Positions 14,924-23,887 of a DNA stretch of 64,000 bases are shown here, one piece after another. Under the pieces are notes generated by a model. The model had not been told where the DNA came from. It made no database searches and was given only the letters and a program-made list of their open reading frames with translations. Origin of the DNA: JAXDMK01 sp963790325 (GTDB lineage: Bacteria > Actinomycetota > Acidimicrobiia > Acidimicrobiales > AC-14); NCBI GenBank assembly GCA_963790325.1, contig CAWBNY010000001.1:147413-211412 (forward strand). The letters are read 5' to 3'. Position numbers and translations under genes: made by a program. Position 1 is the stretch's first letter; the number at the start of each line of letters is the position of its first letter.

Positions 14924-15370
14924 TTGCTGGTGGTCCGCCATGCCCACGCCGGTGACCGAGAGGCGTGGGAGGGCCCCGACGAGCGCCGACCGTTGACCAA
15001 GAGGGGCCGGCGCCAGGCGGCGGGTCTGGTCGCCCTGCTGGCCGACACGGCCGTCGACCGGATCCTGTCCAGCCACTACGTGCGGTGCCTGGAGACGGTG
15101 GTCCCCCTGGCTGGCGACCGGCGGCGGTCGATAGAGCTGCACCCGGCCCTAGCGGAGGGCGCCTCGACCATCGAGGCCCGCGCCTTGGTGACCGAGGTGG
15201 CGGCGACTGACATCACCGTCGTGCTCTGCACCCACGGCGACGTGGTCTGGAACCTCGTCGCCGAGCTCGCCCGCCATGGCGGGGGTCTGCCGATGGAGAA
15301 GGGCTCGACGTGGATCGTGGAGGTGCGCGGCGGGCAGCTCCGGCCCGTGCGCTACCTGGACCCGCCCTAG
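14924..15370 (+). CDS. Histidine phosphatase family protein (SixA-like)
   Basis: The protein of about 148 residues starts LLVVRHAHAGDREAW, with the catalytic RHA motif. DRILSSHYVRCLETV and VVLCTHGDVVWNL follow, the latter carrying the second catalytic His. It is small, as SixA-type phosphohistidine phosphatases are, and corresponds to the C-terminal half of mycobacterial MutT1. The likely start is TTG 14924, five bases after the Nudix stop; a CTG overlapping that stop is also possible. It probably works with the upstream Nudix enzyme, an inference from the known fusion. Confidence 0.8.
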   Translation: MLVVRHAHAGDREAWEGPDERRPLTKRGRRQAAGLVALLADTAVDRILSSHYVRCLETVVPLAGDRRRSIELHPALAEGASTIEARALVTEVAATDITVVLCTHGDVVWNLVAELARHGGGLPMEKGSTWIVEVRGGQLRPVRYLDPP

Positions 15371-15439
15371 CCCGTTGACCAAGACGTTCGGCCGAGTTTC
15401 CCGACCTGGCCGACTTCGGTCGTACCATCGGGGAAACCG

Positions 15440-17017
15440 ATGCGTGTCGCCGCCATAGACCTCGGCTCCAACTCGTTCCACCTGCTCGTGGTGGACGCGT
15501 CCGCCGACGGGCACTTCGTCCCCCTGGCCCGCGACAAGGAGACCCTCCGGCTGGGCGACATGGTCAGCCGGGACGGGCGCATCTCCGAGACGGGCCTGGC
15601 CAAGGCCATCGCCACCATCGCCCGGTTCAAGAGCCAGGCCGACGGCCTGGGCGTCACCGAGCTCATGGCCTGCGCCACCAGCGCCATCCGCGAGGCCGAC
15701 AACGGTGGCGAGGTCATCGACGCCATCTACGCCGCCACCGGCGTCCGGGTGGGGGTGATCAGCGGCATCGAGGAAGCCCGGCTCGTCTTCCAGGCGGTGC
15801 GGGCCAGCGTGGTCATCGACCCCGGCCCCGCCCTGTGCCTCGACCTGGGCGGCGGCAGCCTGGAGGTGATGGTCGGTGGGCCCGAGGGTCTCCTGCGGGC
15901 GGCCAGCCTGCCCCTCGGCGTGGCCCGCCTCACCACCGAGCTCGTGCGCGATGACCCCCCCTCGGTCGACGACGCCCGCCGCCTACGCGAGCGGCTCACC
16001 GCCACCCTCTCGCCGGTGGCGGAGGACATGGCCGGCCTCCGCCCCACCATGGCCGTGGCCACCAGCGGCACCCTCTCCGACCTGGCCCGCATGGTGGTCG
16101 CCCGCCGCACCGGGGTGGCGCCGGTGTCGATGAACCACGTGACGGTCACCCGCGACGACATCGAGGCGCTCCACGCCGACATCATGGCCGCCACCGTGGC
16201 TCAGCGGACCAAGATGGCCGGTCTCGACGCCCGCCGGGCCGACCAGATCCCGGCCGGGTCGATGGTGGCGGTGACGGCCATGGAGCTGTTCGGGATCCGG
16301 GAGCTCACCATGAGCGCGTGGGCCCTCCGGGAGGGGATCGTCCTCGAGGTGATCGGCCGGGCCGACCCGGCCCTGTGGACCAGCGACGCCCACGCCATCC
16401 GCCGCTCGTCCGTCCTCGGCCTGGCCCGCCGCTGCAGCTGGGACGAGGCCCACAGCCGCCACGTCGCCCGCCTGTCCACCCAGCTGTTCGACGCCACCGC
16501 CGCCCTCCACGGGCTGGGCGAGGAGGAGCGGGAGCTGCTCGAGCACGCCGCTCTCCTCCACGACATCGGTCACCACGTGGCCGCCGAGTCCCACCACAAG
16601 CACACCGCCTACCTCATCCAGCACGGGCGGCTGCGGGGCTATGACCCCGTCGAGATCGACGCCCTCGCCTGCCTGGCCCGCTACCACCGGCGGGGCGAGC
16701 CCAAGATGTCCCACGAGCCGTTCAACACCCTTCCGCCCGAGGTCCAGGAGAAGGTCACCACCCTGGCCGCCCTCCTCCGGGTGGCCGACGGCCTCGACCT
16801 CGGCCACACGGGGACGGTCGCGTCGGTCAGCGTCGACATCGACGACACCCGGGTGCGGGTGCGGGTGGACGGGACCGGGACGGGCGACGTCCAGATGGAG
16901 CTGTGGGGCGCCCGCCGGAAGCGCCAGCTGTTCGAGCGGGTCTTCGACCGGCGCCTCGAGTTCGCCGCCGCCGCCTCCGCCACCACCCCCCTGGTCATCG
17001 ACCGCAAGGCCGGCTGA
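15440..17017 (+). CDS. ppx: Ppx/GppA exopolyphosphatase with C-terminal HD domain
   Basis: The 525-residue protein belongs to the ASKHA-fold Ppx/GppA family, which removes terminal phosphates from polyphosphate or hydrolyses pppGpp. It shows AAIDLGSNSFHLLVVD (phosphate 1), SGIEEARL, DLGGGSLEVMVGG (phosphate 2) and a SAWALREGI segment. From about residue 320 an HD-type domain follows, with HAALLHDIGHHV; this C-terminal part is typical of the long Ppx form. It closes the polyphosphate block begun by ppk1 and would oppose that kinase. Confidence 0.93.
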   Translation: MRVAAIDLGSNSFHLLVVDASADGHFVPLARDKETLRLGDMVSRDGRISETGLAKAIATIARFKSQADGLGVTELMACATSAIREADNGGEVIDAIYAATGVRVGVISGIEEARLVFQAVRASVVIDPGPALCLDLGGGSLEVMVGGPEGLLRAASLPLGVARLTTELVRDDPPSVDDARRLRERLTATLSPVAEDMAGLRPTMAVATSGTLSDLARMVVARRTGVAPVSMNHVTVTRDDIEALHADIMAATVAQRTKMAGLDARRADQIPAGSMVAVTAMELFGIRELTMSAWALREGIVLEVIGRADPALWTSDAHAIRRSSVLGLARRCSWDEAHSRHVARLSTQLFDATAALHGLGEEERELLEHAALLHDIGHHVAAESHHKHTAYLIQHGRLRGYDPVEIDALACLARYHRRGEPKMSHEPFNTLPPEVQEKVTTLAALLRVADGLDLGHTGTVASVSVDIDDTRVRVRVDGTGTGDVQMELWGARRKRQLFERVFDRRLEFAAAASATTPLVIDRKAG

Positions 17018-17443
17018 GCGTCGCCGACGCCGGCCGGTCACCGCCGCCGTGACCACGACGGCCACCGTCGCCACCGCCAGCACCGGAGCCCCCGGCCATC
17101 GTCGCTGCCACCGTGCGCCCCCGCTCCGCCGCCGCCCGGCCCCCGAGGTAGAGGAGCACCACCTCCACCAGGGTGCCGGCGGCGGCCACCGCCGCCACCC
17201 GCCCGTGGGGCGGCCGGCTCGCCCCGGCCCGGACCAGGACCTTCCCGGTCGGCGACTGGAGCACCGGGGCCAGGCCGCGCCGGTCGGCTCCGGGTGCCCC
17301 CGCCACCGGCGACGTCGTTCACCTGGTGTTCACACGATGTGCACCTGCGTCCGTCTCCGCCAACCCGTACAGTCGATTGGGCTGTTCATCGTCGGTGGCG
17401 TGCACCTGCCGCCGCCTCAGCGACGTTCGAGAGGGGAGCTTCG
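17018..17443. other. Intergenic region ppx-pstB with possible small minus-strand membrane ORF
   Basis: The 3' half carries the pstB promoter and PHO box. The 5' half holds a minus-strand frame of 103 codons (17306 to 16995) with one hydrophobic segment, RVAAVAAAGTLVEVVLLYLGG. It runs into the ppx 3' end and decays into Gly/Arg-rich sequence. A second hydrophobic stretch (VLAVATVAVVVTAAV) lies in the neighbouring frame. It may be a small two-helix membrane protein with a frameshift, or chance; I do not call it as a gene. Confidence 0.35.
17317..17338 (+). promoter_or_regulatory. PHO box (11-bp direct repeat) upstream of pstB
   Basis: Two direct repeats, GTTCACCTGGT and GTTCACACGAT, abut with exact 11-base spacing, the layout of PhoP/RegX3 boxes in actinobacteria. 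A -10-like TACAGT at 17368-17373 lies 29 bases downstream, so the box covers the -35 region as expected for activation under phosphate starvation. Confidence 0.8.
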
Positions 17444-18340
17444 ATGTCGACTGACGTGAGCCCTGACACCCGGGCGTCCGTCAGGGTCTGGCAGGAGTCG
17501 GCCACCCCCGCCGAGCCCGACGCCACCAAGAGTCTTGGCCAACCCCGTCCGGCGCCGGACGTGGCCCCGGTCTTCGACCTCCAGAACCTCGACGCGTTCT
17601 ACGGCAGGTTCCGGGCCGTGCGCGACGTCAACCTCCAGATCCGGGCCAACCAGATCACCGCGTTCATCGGCCCTTCCGGGTGCGGCAAGACCACGGTCCT
17701 GCGCTGCCTCAACCGGATGAACGACCTCATCCACGGCGCCCACATCACCGGCACCATCCGCTACCACGGCCTCGACCTCTACGGGCCCACCGTCGATCCG
17801 GTCGAGGTCCGCCGCCGCATCGGCATGGTGTTCCAGAAGCCCAACCCGTTCCCCAAGTCGATCTACGACAACGTGGCCTACGGGCCCAGGATCGGGAACA
17901 TGAAGGGCAACATGGACGACATCGTCGAGCAGGCCCTGCGCAAGGCGGCGCTGTGGGACGAGGTCAAGAGCCGGCTCAAGACGTCGGCCTCCGACATGTC
18001 GGGCGGCCAGCAGCAGCGGCTCTGCATCGCCCGCACCATCGCCACCCGGCCCGAGGTCATCCTCATGGACGAGCCCTGCTCCGCCCTCGACCCCATCGCC
18101 ACCACCCGCATCGAGGACCTGATGCAGGATCTCAAGACCGAGTTCACCATCGTGATCGTCACCCACAACATGCAGCAGGCGGCCCGGGTGAGCGACAAGA
18201 CGGCCTTCTTCACCACCGAGATCAACCCCGAGTCCGACACCCGCACCGGGGTCCTGGTCGAGTTCGACGAGACGCAGAAGATCTTCACCAGCCCCAGCAA
18301 CGAGCGGACCGAGGCCTACATCACGGGACGGTTCGGATGA
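17444..18340 (+). CDS. pstB: Phosphate ABC transporter ATP-binding protein PstB
   Basis: The 298-residue ATPase drives high-affinity phosphate uptake at the inner face of the membrane. It has FIGPSGCGKTTVLRCLNRMND (Walker A and the PstB-specific extension), GMVFQKPNPFPKSIYDNVAYG (Q loop), DMSGGQQQRLCIART (signature) and VILMDEPCSALDP (Walker B). An N-terminal extension of about 45 residues precedes the ATPase core. ATG 17444 is preceded by AGGGGAG. Gene order pstB-phoU-pstS-pstC-pstA is unusual; pstS more often comes first. Confidence 0.95.
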   Translation: MSTDVSPDTRASVRVWQESATPAEPDATKSLGQPRPAPDVAPVFDLQNLDAFYGRFRAVRDVNLQIRANQITAFIGPSGCGKTTVLRCLNRMNDLIHGAHITGTIRYHGLDLYGPTVDPVEVRRRIGMVFQKPNPFPKSIYDNVAYGPRIGNMKGNMDDIVEQALRKAALWDEVKSRLKTSASDMSGGQQQRLCIARTIATRPEVILMDEPCSALDPIATTRIEDLMQDLKTEFTIVIVTHNMQQAARVSDKTAFFTTEINPESDTRTGVLVEFDETQKIFTSPSNERTEAYITGRFG

Positions 18341-19020
18341 CGGAGACCCGCAAGGTCTTCCACGACGAGCTCGACGAGGTCTGCTCCGACGTCGTGCGCC
18401 TGTCGGCGATGGCCTCCGAGGCCATCCAGGGTGGCACCGCCGCCCTCCTCGAGTACGACCTCACCGCCGCCGAGCGGGTCATCATCGACGACTCGGTGAT
18501 GGACGCCCTGGCCCACGACATGGAGGAGCACGTCTACCTCCTCCTCGCCCGCCAGCAGCCCATGGCCGTCGACCTGCGCACCCTCGTGACGGTGGTGCGG
18601 GTCACCCACGAGCTGGAGCGCATCGGCGACCTCATGGGCAACGTGGCCAAGACCACCCGCCGGCTCTACCCCCGCCAGCTCGACCCCCGGCTGCGGGGGA
18701 TCATCGACCGCATGAGGGAGCAGGCCACCGCCCAGCTGCAGGTCGCCACCGACGCCTTCGCCGAGCGCGACCAGATCAAGGCCCGAGCCCTGGCCGACAT
18801 GGACGACGTGATGGACGACCTCCAGAAAGAGCTCTTCCGCACCATCTTCAGCGCTCCCGCCCGCGACGAGGCCGCCGTTCAGCTGGCGGTGCAGGTGGCG
18901 CTGGTGGGCCGCTACTTCGAGCGCATCGCCGATCACGCGGTCAACGTGGCCGAGCGGGTCGCCTACATGGTCACCGGGTTGCTGCATCCGCACCCGCCGG
19001 CCGGCGTCGCCCAGCCCTGA
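18337..19020 (+). CDS. phoU: Phosphate signalling regulator PhoU
   Basis: The 227-residue all-helical protein has the two PhoU repeats. HDELDEVCSDVVRLSAMA opens the first. ALAHDMEEHVYLLLARQQP and VTHELERIGDLMGNVAKTT carry the metal-binding E-x3-D pattern, which recurs near residue 190 in YFERIADHAVNVAERV. PhoU couples the Pst transporter to the SenX3-type kinase and represses the response when phosphate is plentiful. ATG 18337 overlaps the pstB stop (ATGA), so the amounts of the two proteins are linked. Confidence 0.95.
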   Translation: MTETRKVFHDELDEVCSDVVRLSAMASEAIQGGTAALLEYDLTAAERVIIDDSVMDALAHDMEEHVYLLLARQQPMAVDLRTLVTVVRVTHELERIGDLMGNVAKTTRRLYPRQLDPRLRGIIDRMREQATAQLQVATDAFAERDQIKARALADMDDVMDDLQKELFRTIFSAPARDEAAVQLAVQVALVGRYFERIADHAVNVAERVAYMVTGLLHPHPPAGVAQP

Positions 19021-19041
19021 CGCGGGGCCCGACCGCCTCTC

Positions 19042-19063
19042 GTTCATCGCCCGTTCACCTGCC
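19042..19063 (+). promoter_or_regulatory. PHO box (11-bp direct repeat) upstream of pstS
   Basis: GTTCATCGCCC and GTTCACCTGCC form a direct repeat at exact 11-base spacing. A -10-like TAGCCT at 19091-19096 lies 27 bases downstream, nearly the same geometry as at pstB. This gives pstS-pstC-pstA its own promoter inside the cluster. Confidence 0.75.
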
Positions 19064-19144
19064 CGCCAGCCTGTGGACGATCGTGCTCCGTAGCCTCGCC
19101 CACTGATGTGTGACCGAATGACCTCGAGGGAGGGAAGACCGCTG

Positions 19145-20212
19145 ATGCAGCGTTCCAAGGCTGGGATGGTCAAGCTGTTGGCCCTGTCCGTCGCGCTGGC
19201 TCTGGGGGCCGCTGCGTGTGGATCCGCCGGCACCGATTCCTCCAACGGGGGCGTCCAGCTCTCCGGCGTCCTGAAGGGCTCGGGGGCGACGTTTCCCAAG
19301 GGCTTCTACGAGGTGGCCATCGAGGCGTTCGCCACGGAGCAGCCGGGCCTCACCATCGAGTACCCGGGTGGCGGCTCCGGCACGGGCCGCCAGAACCTGA
19401 TCGACGGCGTGGTCGACTTCGCCGGCAGCGACGGCCTGGTGAAGGAGGAGGACAAAGCCAGGTTCAAGGGCCCGTTCCTCTACTTCCCGACGGTGGCCGC
19501 GCCGATCACGGTGTCCTACAACCTCGACGTCGACGACCTCGTCCTCGACGCCGACACCATCGCCAGGATCTTCCAGCGCCAGATCACCACATGGGACGAT
19601 CCCGCGATCGACACCCTCAACCCGAGGGCGTCCCTGCCCTCCTCCGACATCGTGGTCGCCCACCGCTCCGACGGCTCGGGCACCACCGAGAACTTCACCA
19701 AGTACCTGGTGGCGGCGGCGCCGGTCACCTGGACCCTGGGCGCCGGCTCCACCGTCGAGTGGCCGGCCGACACCCAGGCCGGTAACGGCAACGCCGGCGT
19801 GGCCACCATCGTCAAGGACACCGCCGGCGCCATCGGCTACGTCGACCTGTCCGACGCCAAGGCCACCGGCCTCAAGTTCGCCACCGTCGTCAACCAGGCG
19901 GGCAAGAACGTGAAGCCCACGTTGGATGCGGCCTCGGCCGCCCTGGCCAGCGCCACCGTCGAACCCGACCTGTCCTACAACCCGCTCAACGCCGACGGTG
20001 TCGACGCCTACCCCATCACCGCCCCCACCTGGATCCTCGTCTACACGACCCAGACCGACAAGGCCAAGGGCGACGCCATCAAAGCCTTCCTGACCTTCAT
20101 CCTCACCGAGGGCCAGGACCTGGCCAACCTGGTCGACTACGCCGAGCTGCCCGACGGCCTCCGGCGGCAGGCCCTGGCCCAGGTCGACCGGATCGTCGTT
20201 CCCGCCGCGTAG
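19145..20212 (+). CDS. pstS: Phosphate-binding lipoprotein PstS
   Basis: The 355-residue protein is the extracytoplasmic receptor of the Pst transporter. A lipoprotein signal MQRSKAGMVKLLALSVALAL is followed by GAAAC with lipidated Cys25. The mature part has GSGATFPKGFYEVAIEAF, EYPGGGSGTGRQNLIDG, DFAGSDG and HRSDGSGTTENFTKYL, the residues that wrap phosphate. ATG 19145 has an AGGGAAG SD; an upstream ATG 19106 would place an uncleavable extension before the signal. The gene is preceded by a PHO box. Confidence 0.95.
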   Translation: MQRSKAGMVKLLALSVALALGAAACGSAGTDSSNGGVQLSGVLKGSGATFPKGFYEVAIEAFATEQPGLTIEYPGGGSGTGRQNLIDGVVDFAGSDGLVKEEDKARFKGPFLYFPTVAAPITVSYNLDVDDLVLDADTIARIFQRQITTWDDPAIDTLNPRASLPSSDIVVAHRSDGSGTTENFTKYLVAAAPVTWTLGAGSTVEWPADTQAGNGNAGVATIVKDTAGAIGYVDLSDAKATGLKFATVVNQAGKNVKPTLDAASAALASATVEPDLSYNPLNADGVDAYPITAPTWILVYTTQTDKAKGDAIKAFLTFILTEGQDLANLVDYAELPDGLRRQALAQVDRIVVPAA

Positions 20213-20214
20213 CG

Positions 20215-21213
20215 GTGACAGTCACTCCCACCCTCGACCCGAAGCCCGCCGGCCCTCCGCCGGCCGCCTTCGGTCTTGACGGCAACCGGCGCCAGCTGGC
20301 CGACCGATCGTTCAAGCTGGCGACGCTGGCCAGCGGCCTGTCGGTCCTCGCCATCCTCCTCCTCATCGCGGTGTCGACCACCCAGAAGGCGTGGCCGGCG
20401 TTCCGGGCCGAGGGCATCTCCTTCGTCACCGGCGACCGGTGGGCCCCCAACGTCGACATCTTCGGGGTCCTGGCCTTCATCTCCGGCACCATGATCGTGT
20501 CGGCCATCGCCCTCGCCCTGGCCGTGCCGGTCAGTGTCGGCATAGCCCTCTTCCTGTCCGAGCTGGCGCCCAAGCGCTTGCGGAGCGTCACGATCTACGT
20601 GATCGACATGCTGGCGGCGGTGCCCTCCGTCGTCTTCGGGCTGTGGGGTCTCATCGTGCTGGCGCCGTGGATCGTGAAGATCTACGACTGGGTGGCGGGC
20701 GTCGTCGACCCCGTCCCCGTGCTCAACACGCTCTTCGGGGCGCCGGTGTCCGGACGCTCGTTCTTCACCGCCGGGATCATCCTGGCCCTGATGATCACGC
20801 CGATCGTCACGTCTCTGACCCGGGAGGTCTTCGACACCGTCCCGTCCGGCCAGAAGGAGGCGGCCCTGGCGCTGGGGGCGACCCGGTGGGAGATGGTCCG
20901 GGGGGCGATCTTCCCCCACAGCCGCAGCGGCATGATCGCCGCCGTGATGCTCGGTCTCGGCCGGGCCATGGGCGAGACCATCGCCGCCGCCCTCGTCATC
21001 GGCTCGAGCGCCCGGCTCACGCTCAACCTGTTCAGCTCGGGTGACTCCATGGCCGCCGTCATCGCCAACCAGTTCGGGGAGTCCGGCGGGCTGCACCGGT
21101 CGGCACTGGTCGCGATGGGCGTGGTCCTCTTCGCCATGACGATCGTCGTCAACCTGATCGCCCGCACCATCGCCGGCAAGCACCTCGACCCGGCCGCCCG
21201 GAAGCGGCGATGA
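20215..21213 (+). CDS. pstC: Phosphate ABC transporter permease PstC
   Basis: The 332-residue permease has six predicted membrane segments after a 40-residue N-terminal tail. It shows the EAA-type loop near residue 215 (EAALALGATRWEMVRGAIFPHSR, 23 residues in place, key Glu-Ala-Ala and Gly) and FELAPKRLR-like LSELAPKRLRS. GTG 20215 starts two bases after the pstS stop, and the end overlaps pstA (ATGA). It forms the membrane channel with PstA. Confidence 0.93.
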   Translation: MTVTPTLDPKPAGPPPAAFGLDGNRRQLADRSFKLATLASGLSVLAILLLIAVSTTQKAWPAFRAEGISFVTGDRWAPNVDIFGVLAFISGTMIVSAIALALAVPVSVGIALFLSELAPKRLRSVTIYVIDMLAAVPSVVFGLWGLIVLAPWIVKIYDWVAGVVDPVPVLNTLFGAPVSGRSFFTAGIILALMITPIVTSLTREVFDTVPSGQKEAALALGATRWEMVRGAIFPHSRSGMIAAVMLGLGRAMGETIAAALVIGSSARLTLNLFSSGDSMAAVIANQFGESGGLHRSALVAMGVVLFAMTIVVNLIARTIAGKHLDPAARKRR

Positions 21214-22121
21214 ACACACCCACCGTCTCCACGGGGATGCCGTCCGGCGATGGCCCCCCCATCGACCTGACGTCGGCCAACGTCCAGGGCATCCGTCGGC
21301 TGCGCAACAACCTGGCCACCGCCTTCGTCTACGGATCGGTCCTCGTCGCCGCCATCCCGCTGGGCTTCGCCCTCCTGTACGTGGTCCGGAAGGGTGCCGG
21401 CGTCATCGACCTCGACTTCGTCACCAAGGACATCCCCATCATCTCCCGGCTGCCCGGCCCCGGGATGGGCCCCGCCATCGTCGGCACCCTGCTCGTCACA
21501 CTGGCCGCGACGACGATGGCCGTCCCCCTCGGGATCCTGGCCGCGGTCTACATCACCGAGTACGGCGAGGGCTCCCGGCTGGCGAGCTCGATCCGGTTCC
21601 TCTCCGACGTCATGGCCGGCGTCCCCTCGATCGTGATGGGCCTGTTCGTCTACACCATCTGGGTCCTGCGCTTCGGGCAGTCCGGCTTCGCCGGGTCGCT
21701 GGCCCTGGGCGCGCTCATGCTGCCCATCGTCATCCGGTCCACCGAGTCGATGCTGCGGCTGGTGCCCACCTCCCTCCGGGAGGGGAGCGCGGCCCTGGGA
21801 GCGAGCAAATCCCGGATGATCACGACGGTCGTGCTACCGGCTGCGCTACCGGGCATCACCAGCGGGAGCCTGCTGGCGGTGGCCCGGGCCGCGGGCGAGA
21901 CGGCGCCCCTCCTGTTCACCATCGGTGCCGCCCGCCGCATGAACCTCGGCCTGTTCGAGGGGTCCAACTCGGCGCTGTCGACGCAGATCTTCGTCAACGC
22001 CCAGCAGCCCTTCGTCGGTGCTCAGAACCGGGCCTGGGGCGCCGCCCTCACCCTCATCGTCCTGGTCCTCCTCCTCACCGTCATCGCCCGCGTGATCTCC
22101 CGTCGGTTCACCATGCAGTAG
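21210..22121 (+). CDS. pstA: Phosphate ABC transporter permease PstA
   Basis: The 303-residue permease partners PstC. Membrane helices start near residue 45 (FVYGSVLVAAIPLGFALLYV). AAVYITEYGEGSRLASSIRF, DVMAGVPSIVMGLF and the EAA loop EGSAALGASKSRMITTVVLP are typical of PstA. ATG 21210 overlaps the pstC stop. It ends the Pst transcription unit; the next gene follows after 53 bases and is unrelated. Confidence 0.93.
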   Translation: MNTPTVSTGMPSGDGPPIDLTSANVQGIRRLRNNLATAFVYGSVLVAAIPLGFALLYVVRKGAGVIDLDFVTKDIPIISRLPGPGMGPAIVGTLLVTLAATTMAVPLGILAAVYITEYGEGSRLASSIRFLSDVMAGVPSIVMGLFVYTIWVLRFGQSGFAGSLALGALMLPIVIRSTESMLRLVPTSLREGSAALGASKSRMITTVVLPAALPGITSGSLLAVARAAGETAPLLFTIGAARRMNLGLFEGSNSALSTQIFVNAQQPFVGAQNRAWGAALTLIVLVLLLTVIARVISRRFTMQ

Positions 22122-22174
22122 GAGGCAGACGGGCGAGATCGAACGACGGGCTTCGCTCGGCCATCCTGTACGGG

Positions 22175-23227
22175 ATGGTTCAGGCCCACGTCCGCCCGTT
22201 GGCGACGGTTGGAACGCTGATGTTCCTCGTGGGATGCATCACGGGGATGGTGCGCCCGGCCGGGCAGGCCCCGGGACTGCCGGACGCTGCCGCCACGGCG
22301 CCGGCGGCGCCGGCGACGGGACGTCTCCTGCCGCGACCAGCCCCGCAGCAGCTCGACTTGGCCGGGGCCGGGTACGACTTGCCGACGATGGCGAGCGTGT
22401 ACGCCGCCCGCGTGGTTGACGCTGGTGACGGCCTCCCACCCACCTACACCGAGTTCGTCGCCGGCGACGGGGCCTCGGCCCGTGACTTCTGGCCGGCGTC
22501 GTCGATCAAGCTCCTCGCGGCGCTGGGCGCGCTCGAGTTCGCCGCATCCCTCGGCTTCACCGGAGCCGCCACCGTCGCCGTCGACGGCGGCTACACGTTC
22601 ACGCTGCGCGAGATCTACCGGTCCGCCCTGGTGGCCAGCGACAACTTCGACTACGACATGCTCATTCGCATCGCCGGGTTCGACCGCCTCAACGAGAGCT
22701 TCCTGAGCCCGGCCAACGGCTTCCCCACGACCGTCATCCAGCGGTCCTACGCCGGCATCGACGTGCGTTGGTCGCCGGCGATGACCCTCACCGAGGGCGG
22801 GCTCACCGTGCTCGTCCCCCCGAGGGAGGGCGAGGGGGAGTTCGACTGCCCCGATGAGGGCAACTGCACCGATCTCTTCGAACTGGCGGAGGCCGTCCGT
22901 CGGCTGGTGCTGGATCCGGTGATCGCCGCCTCCGAGCGCCTCGCCATCGCAGCCGCCGATGTGCAGGGGCTGTCCGCCGCCCTCGCCGAAGCCGGCAGCT
23001 TCTTCGAGTCGGGTGCCGAGCGGGTCCTGGGTCCCGATGCGACCGTGCTCGGCAAGCCGGGAGTGGCCGCCGGACTCCACTGCGTGGATGCTGCGCTCGT
23101 CACCGGCCCGGCCGGCGATCGCTACCTCCTCAGCGCCGCCGTCCCCGACGACGACGCCGACCTGGAGTGCGAGGAGCTGTCCGAGTTGGCGGCGGCCGTC
23201 CTCCCGATGCTGGTCGCCTCGCCTTAG
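22175..23227 (+). CDS. Beta-lactamase-fold serine hydrolase, lipoprotein
   Basis: The 350-residue protein has a lipoprotein signal ending FLVGC (Cys21) and a Pro/Ala linker, then a class A beta-lactamase/PBP-like domain. The catalytic S-x-x-K is SSIK (Ser109-Lys112), the S-D-N motif is Ser155-Asp156-Asn157, and the third K-T-G position is read as LGKPG near residue 290. The set and spacing fit a penicillin-interacting hydrolase. Overall similarity to true class A enzymes is low, so it may be a cell-wall DD-peptidase or an esterase. Resistance should not be assumed. Confidence 0.7.
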   Translation: MVQAHVRPLATVGTLMFLVGCITGMVRPAGQAPGLPDAAATAPAAPATGRLLPRPAPQQLDLAGAGYDLPTMASVYAARVVDAGDGLPPTYTEFVAGDGASARDFWPASSIKLLAALGALEFAASLGFTGAATVAVDGGYTFTLREIYRSALVASDNFDYDMLIRIAGFDRLNESFLSPANGFPTTVIQRSYAGIDVRWSPAMTLTEGGLTVLVPPREGEGEFDCPDEGNCTDLFELAEAVRRLVLDPVIAASERLAIAAADVQGLSAALAEAGSFFESGAERVLGPDATVLGKPGVAAGLHCVDAALVTGPAGDRYLLSAAVPDDDADLECEELSELAAAVLPMLVASP

Positions 23228-23299
23228 GGGCACCGGCCGCAAGGGTTCCGGCCTCCGCCGCTGGCACCTGGTCATCCGCTGTCGCACGTGGGGAGTACC

Positions 23300-23887
23300 G
23301 TGACCTTCGTGGCCGACCAGGCGACTTTTGCCGACCAGGCGATGGAGTACATGGGCTCCCTCTACACGGCCGCGCTGCGGATGACCCGCAACCCGTCCGA
23401 TGCCGAGGACCTCGTCCAGGAGACCTACCTCAAGGCCTATCGGGGCTTCGGCGGGTTCAAGGAGGGCACCAACCTCAAGGCCTGGCTCTACCGCATCCTC
23501 ACCAACACCTTCATCAACTCGTACCGGTCCAAGAAGCGCCGGCCGGAGGAGACCGAGCTCGACGACCTCGAGAACCTCTACCTCTACCGGCGCCTGGCCG
23601 GGGCGGAGGGGGCCACCGCCGGCCGCAGCGCGGAGGACGAGGTCCTCGACCACATCACCGAGACCGAGGTCAAGGAAGCCATCGAAGCCCTGCCCGAGCA
23701 GTTCCGCATGGCGGTGCTGCTGGGCGACGTGGAGGGCTTCTCCTACAAGGAGATCGCCGAGATCCTCGACATCCCCATCGGCACCGTCATGAGCCGCCTG
23801 CACCGCGGAAGAAAGGCCTTGCAGAAGCGGTTGTACGACTACGGACGGCAACGTGGGTTGGTGCCGGAGGGATCGCCGCATGCATGA
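23300..23887 (+). CDS. sigH: ECF sigma factor, SigH/SigR group
   Basis: The protein of about 195 residues is an extracytoplasmic-function-type sigma factor. Region 2 reads SLYTAALRMTRNPSDAEDLVQETYLKA (core and -10 binding), continuing FKEGTNLKAWLYRILTNTFI. Region 4, near residues 130-180, has EALPEQFRMAVLLGDVEGFS and a helix-turn-helix ending GTVMSRLHRGRKALQ. The pattern YRSKKRRPEE and the downstream zinc anti-sigma gene mark it as the thiol-oxidative-stress sigma SigH/SigR. GTG 23300 has GGGGAG upstream; GTG 23288 is an alternative. Confidence 0.9.
   Translation: MTFVADQATFADQAMEYMGSLYTAALRMTRNPSDAEDLVQETYLKAYRGFGGFKEGTNLKAWLYRILTNTFINSYRSKKRRPEETELDDLENLYLYRRLAGAEGATAGRSAEDEVLDHITETEVKEAIEALPEQFRMAVLLGDVEGFSYKEIAEILDIPIGTVMSRLHRGRKALQKRLYDYGRQRGLVPEGSPHA

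Noticed and set aside
16995..17306. Small minus-strand membrane protein between ppx and pstB
   Set aside because: Only one hydrophobic stretch, poor composition after it, and overlap with the ppx end; support is too weak to call.
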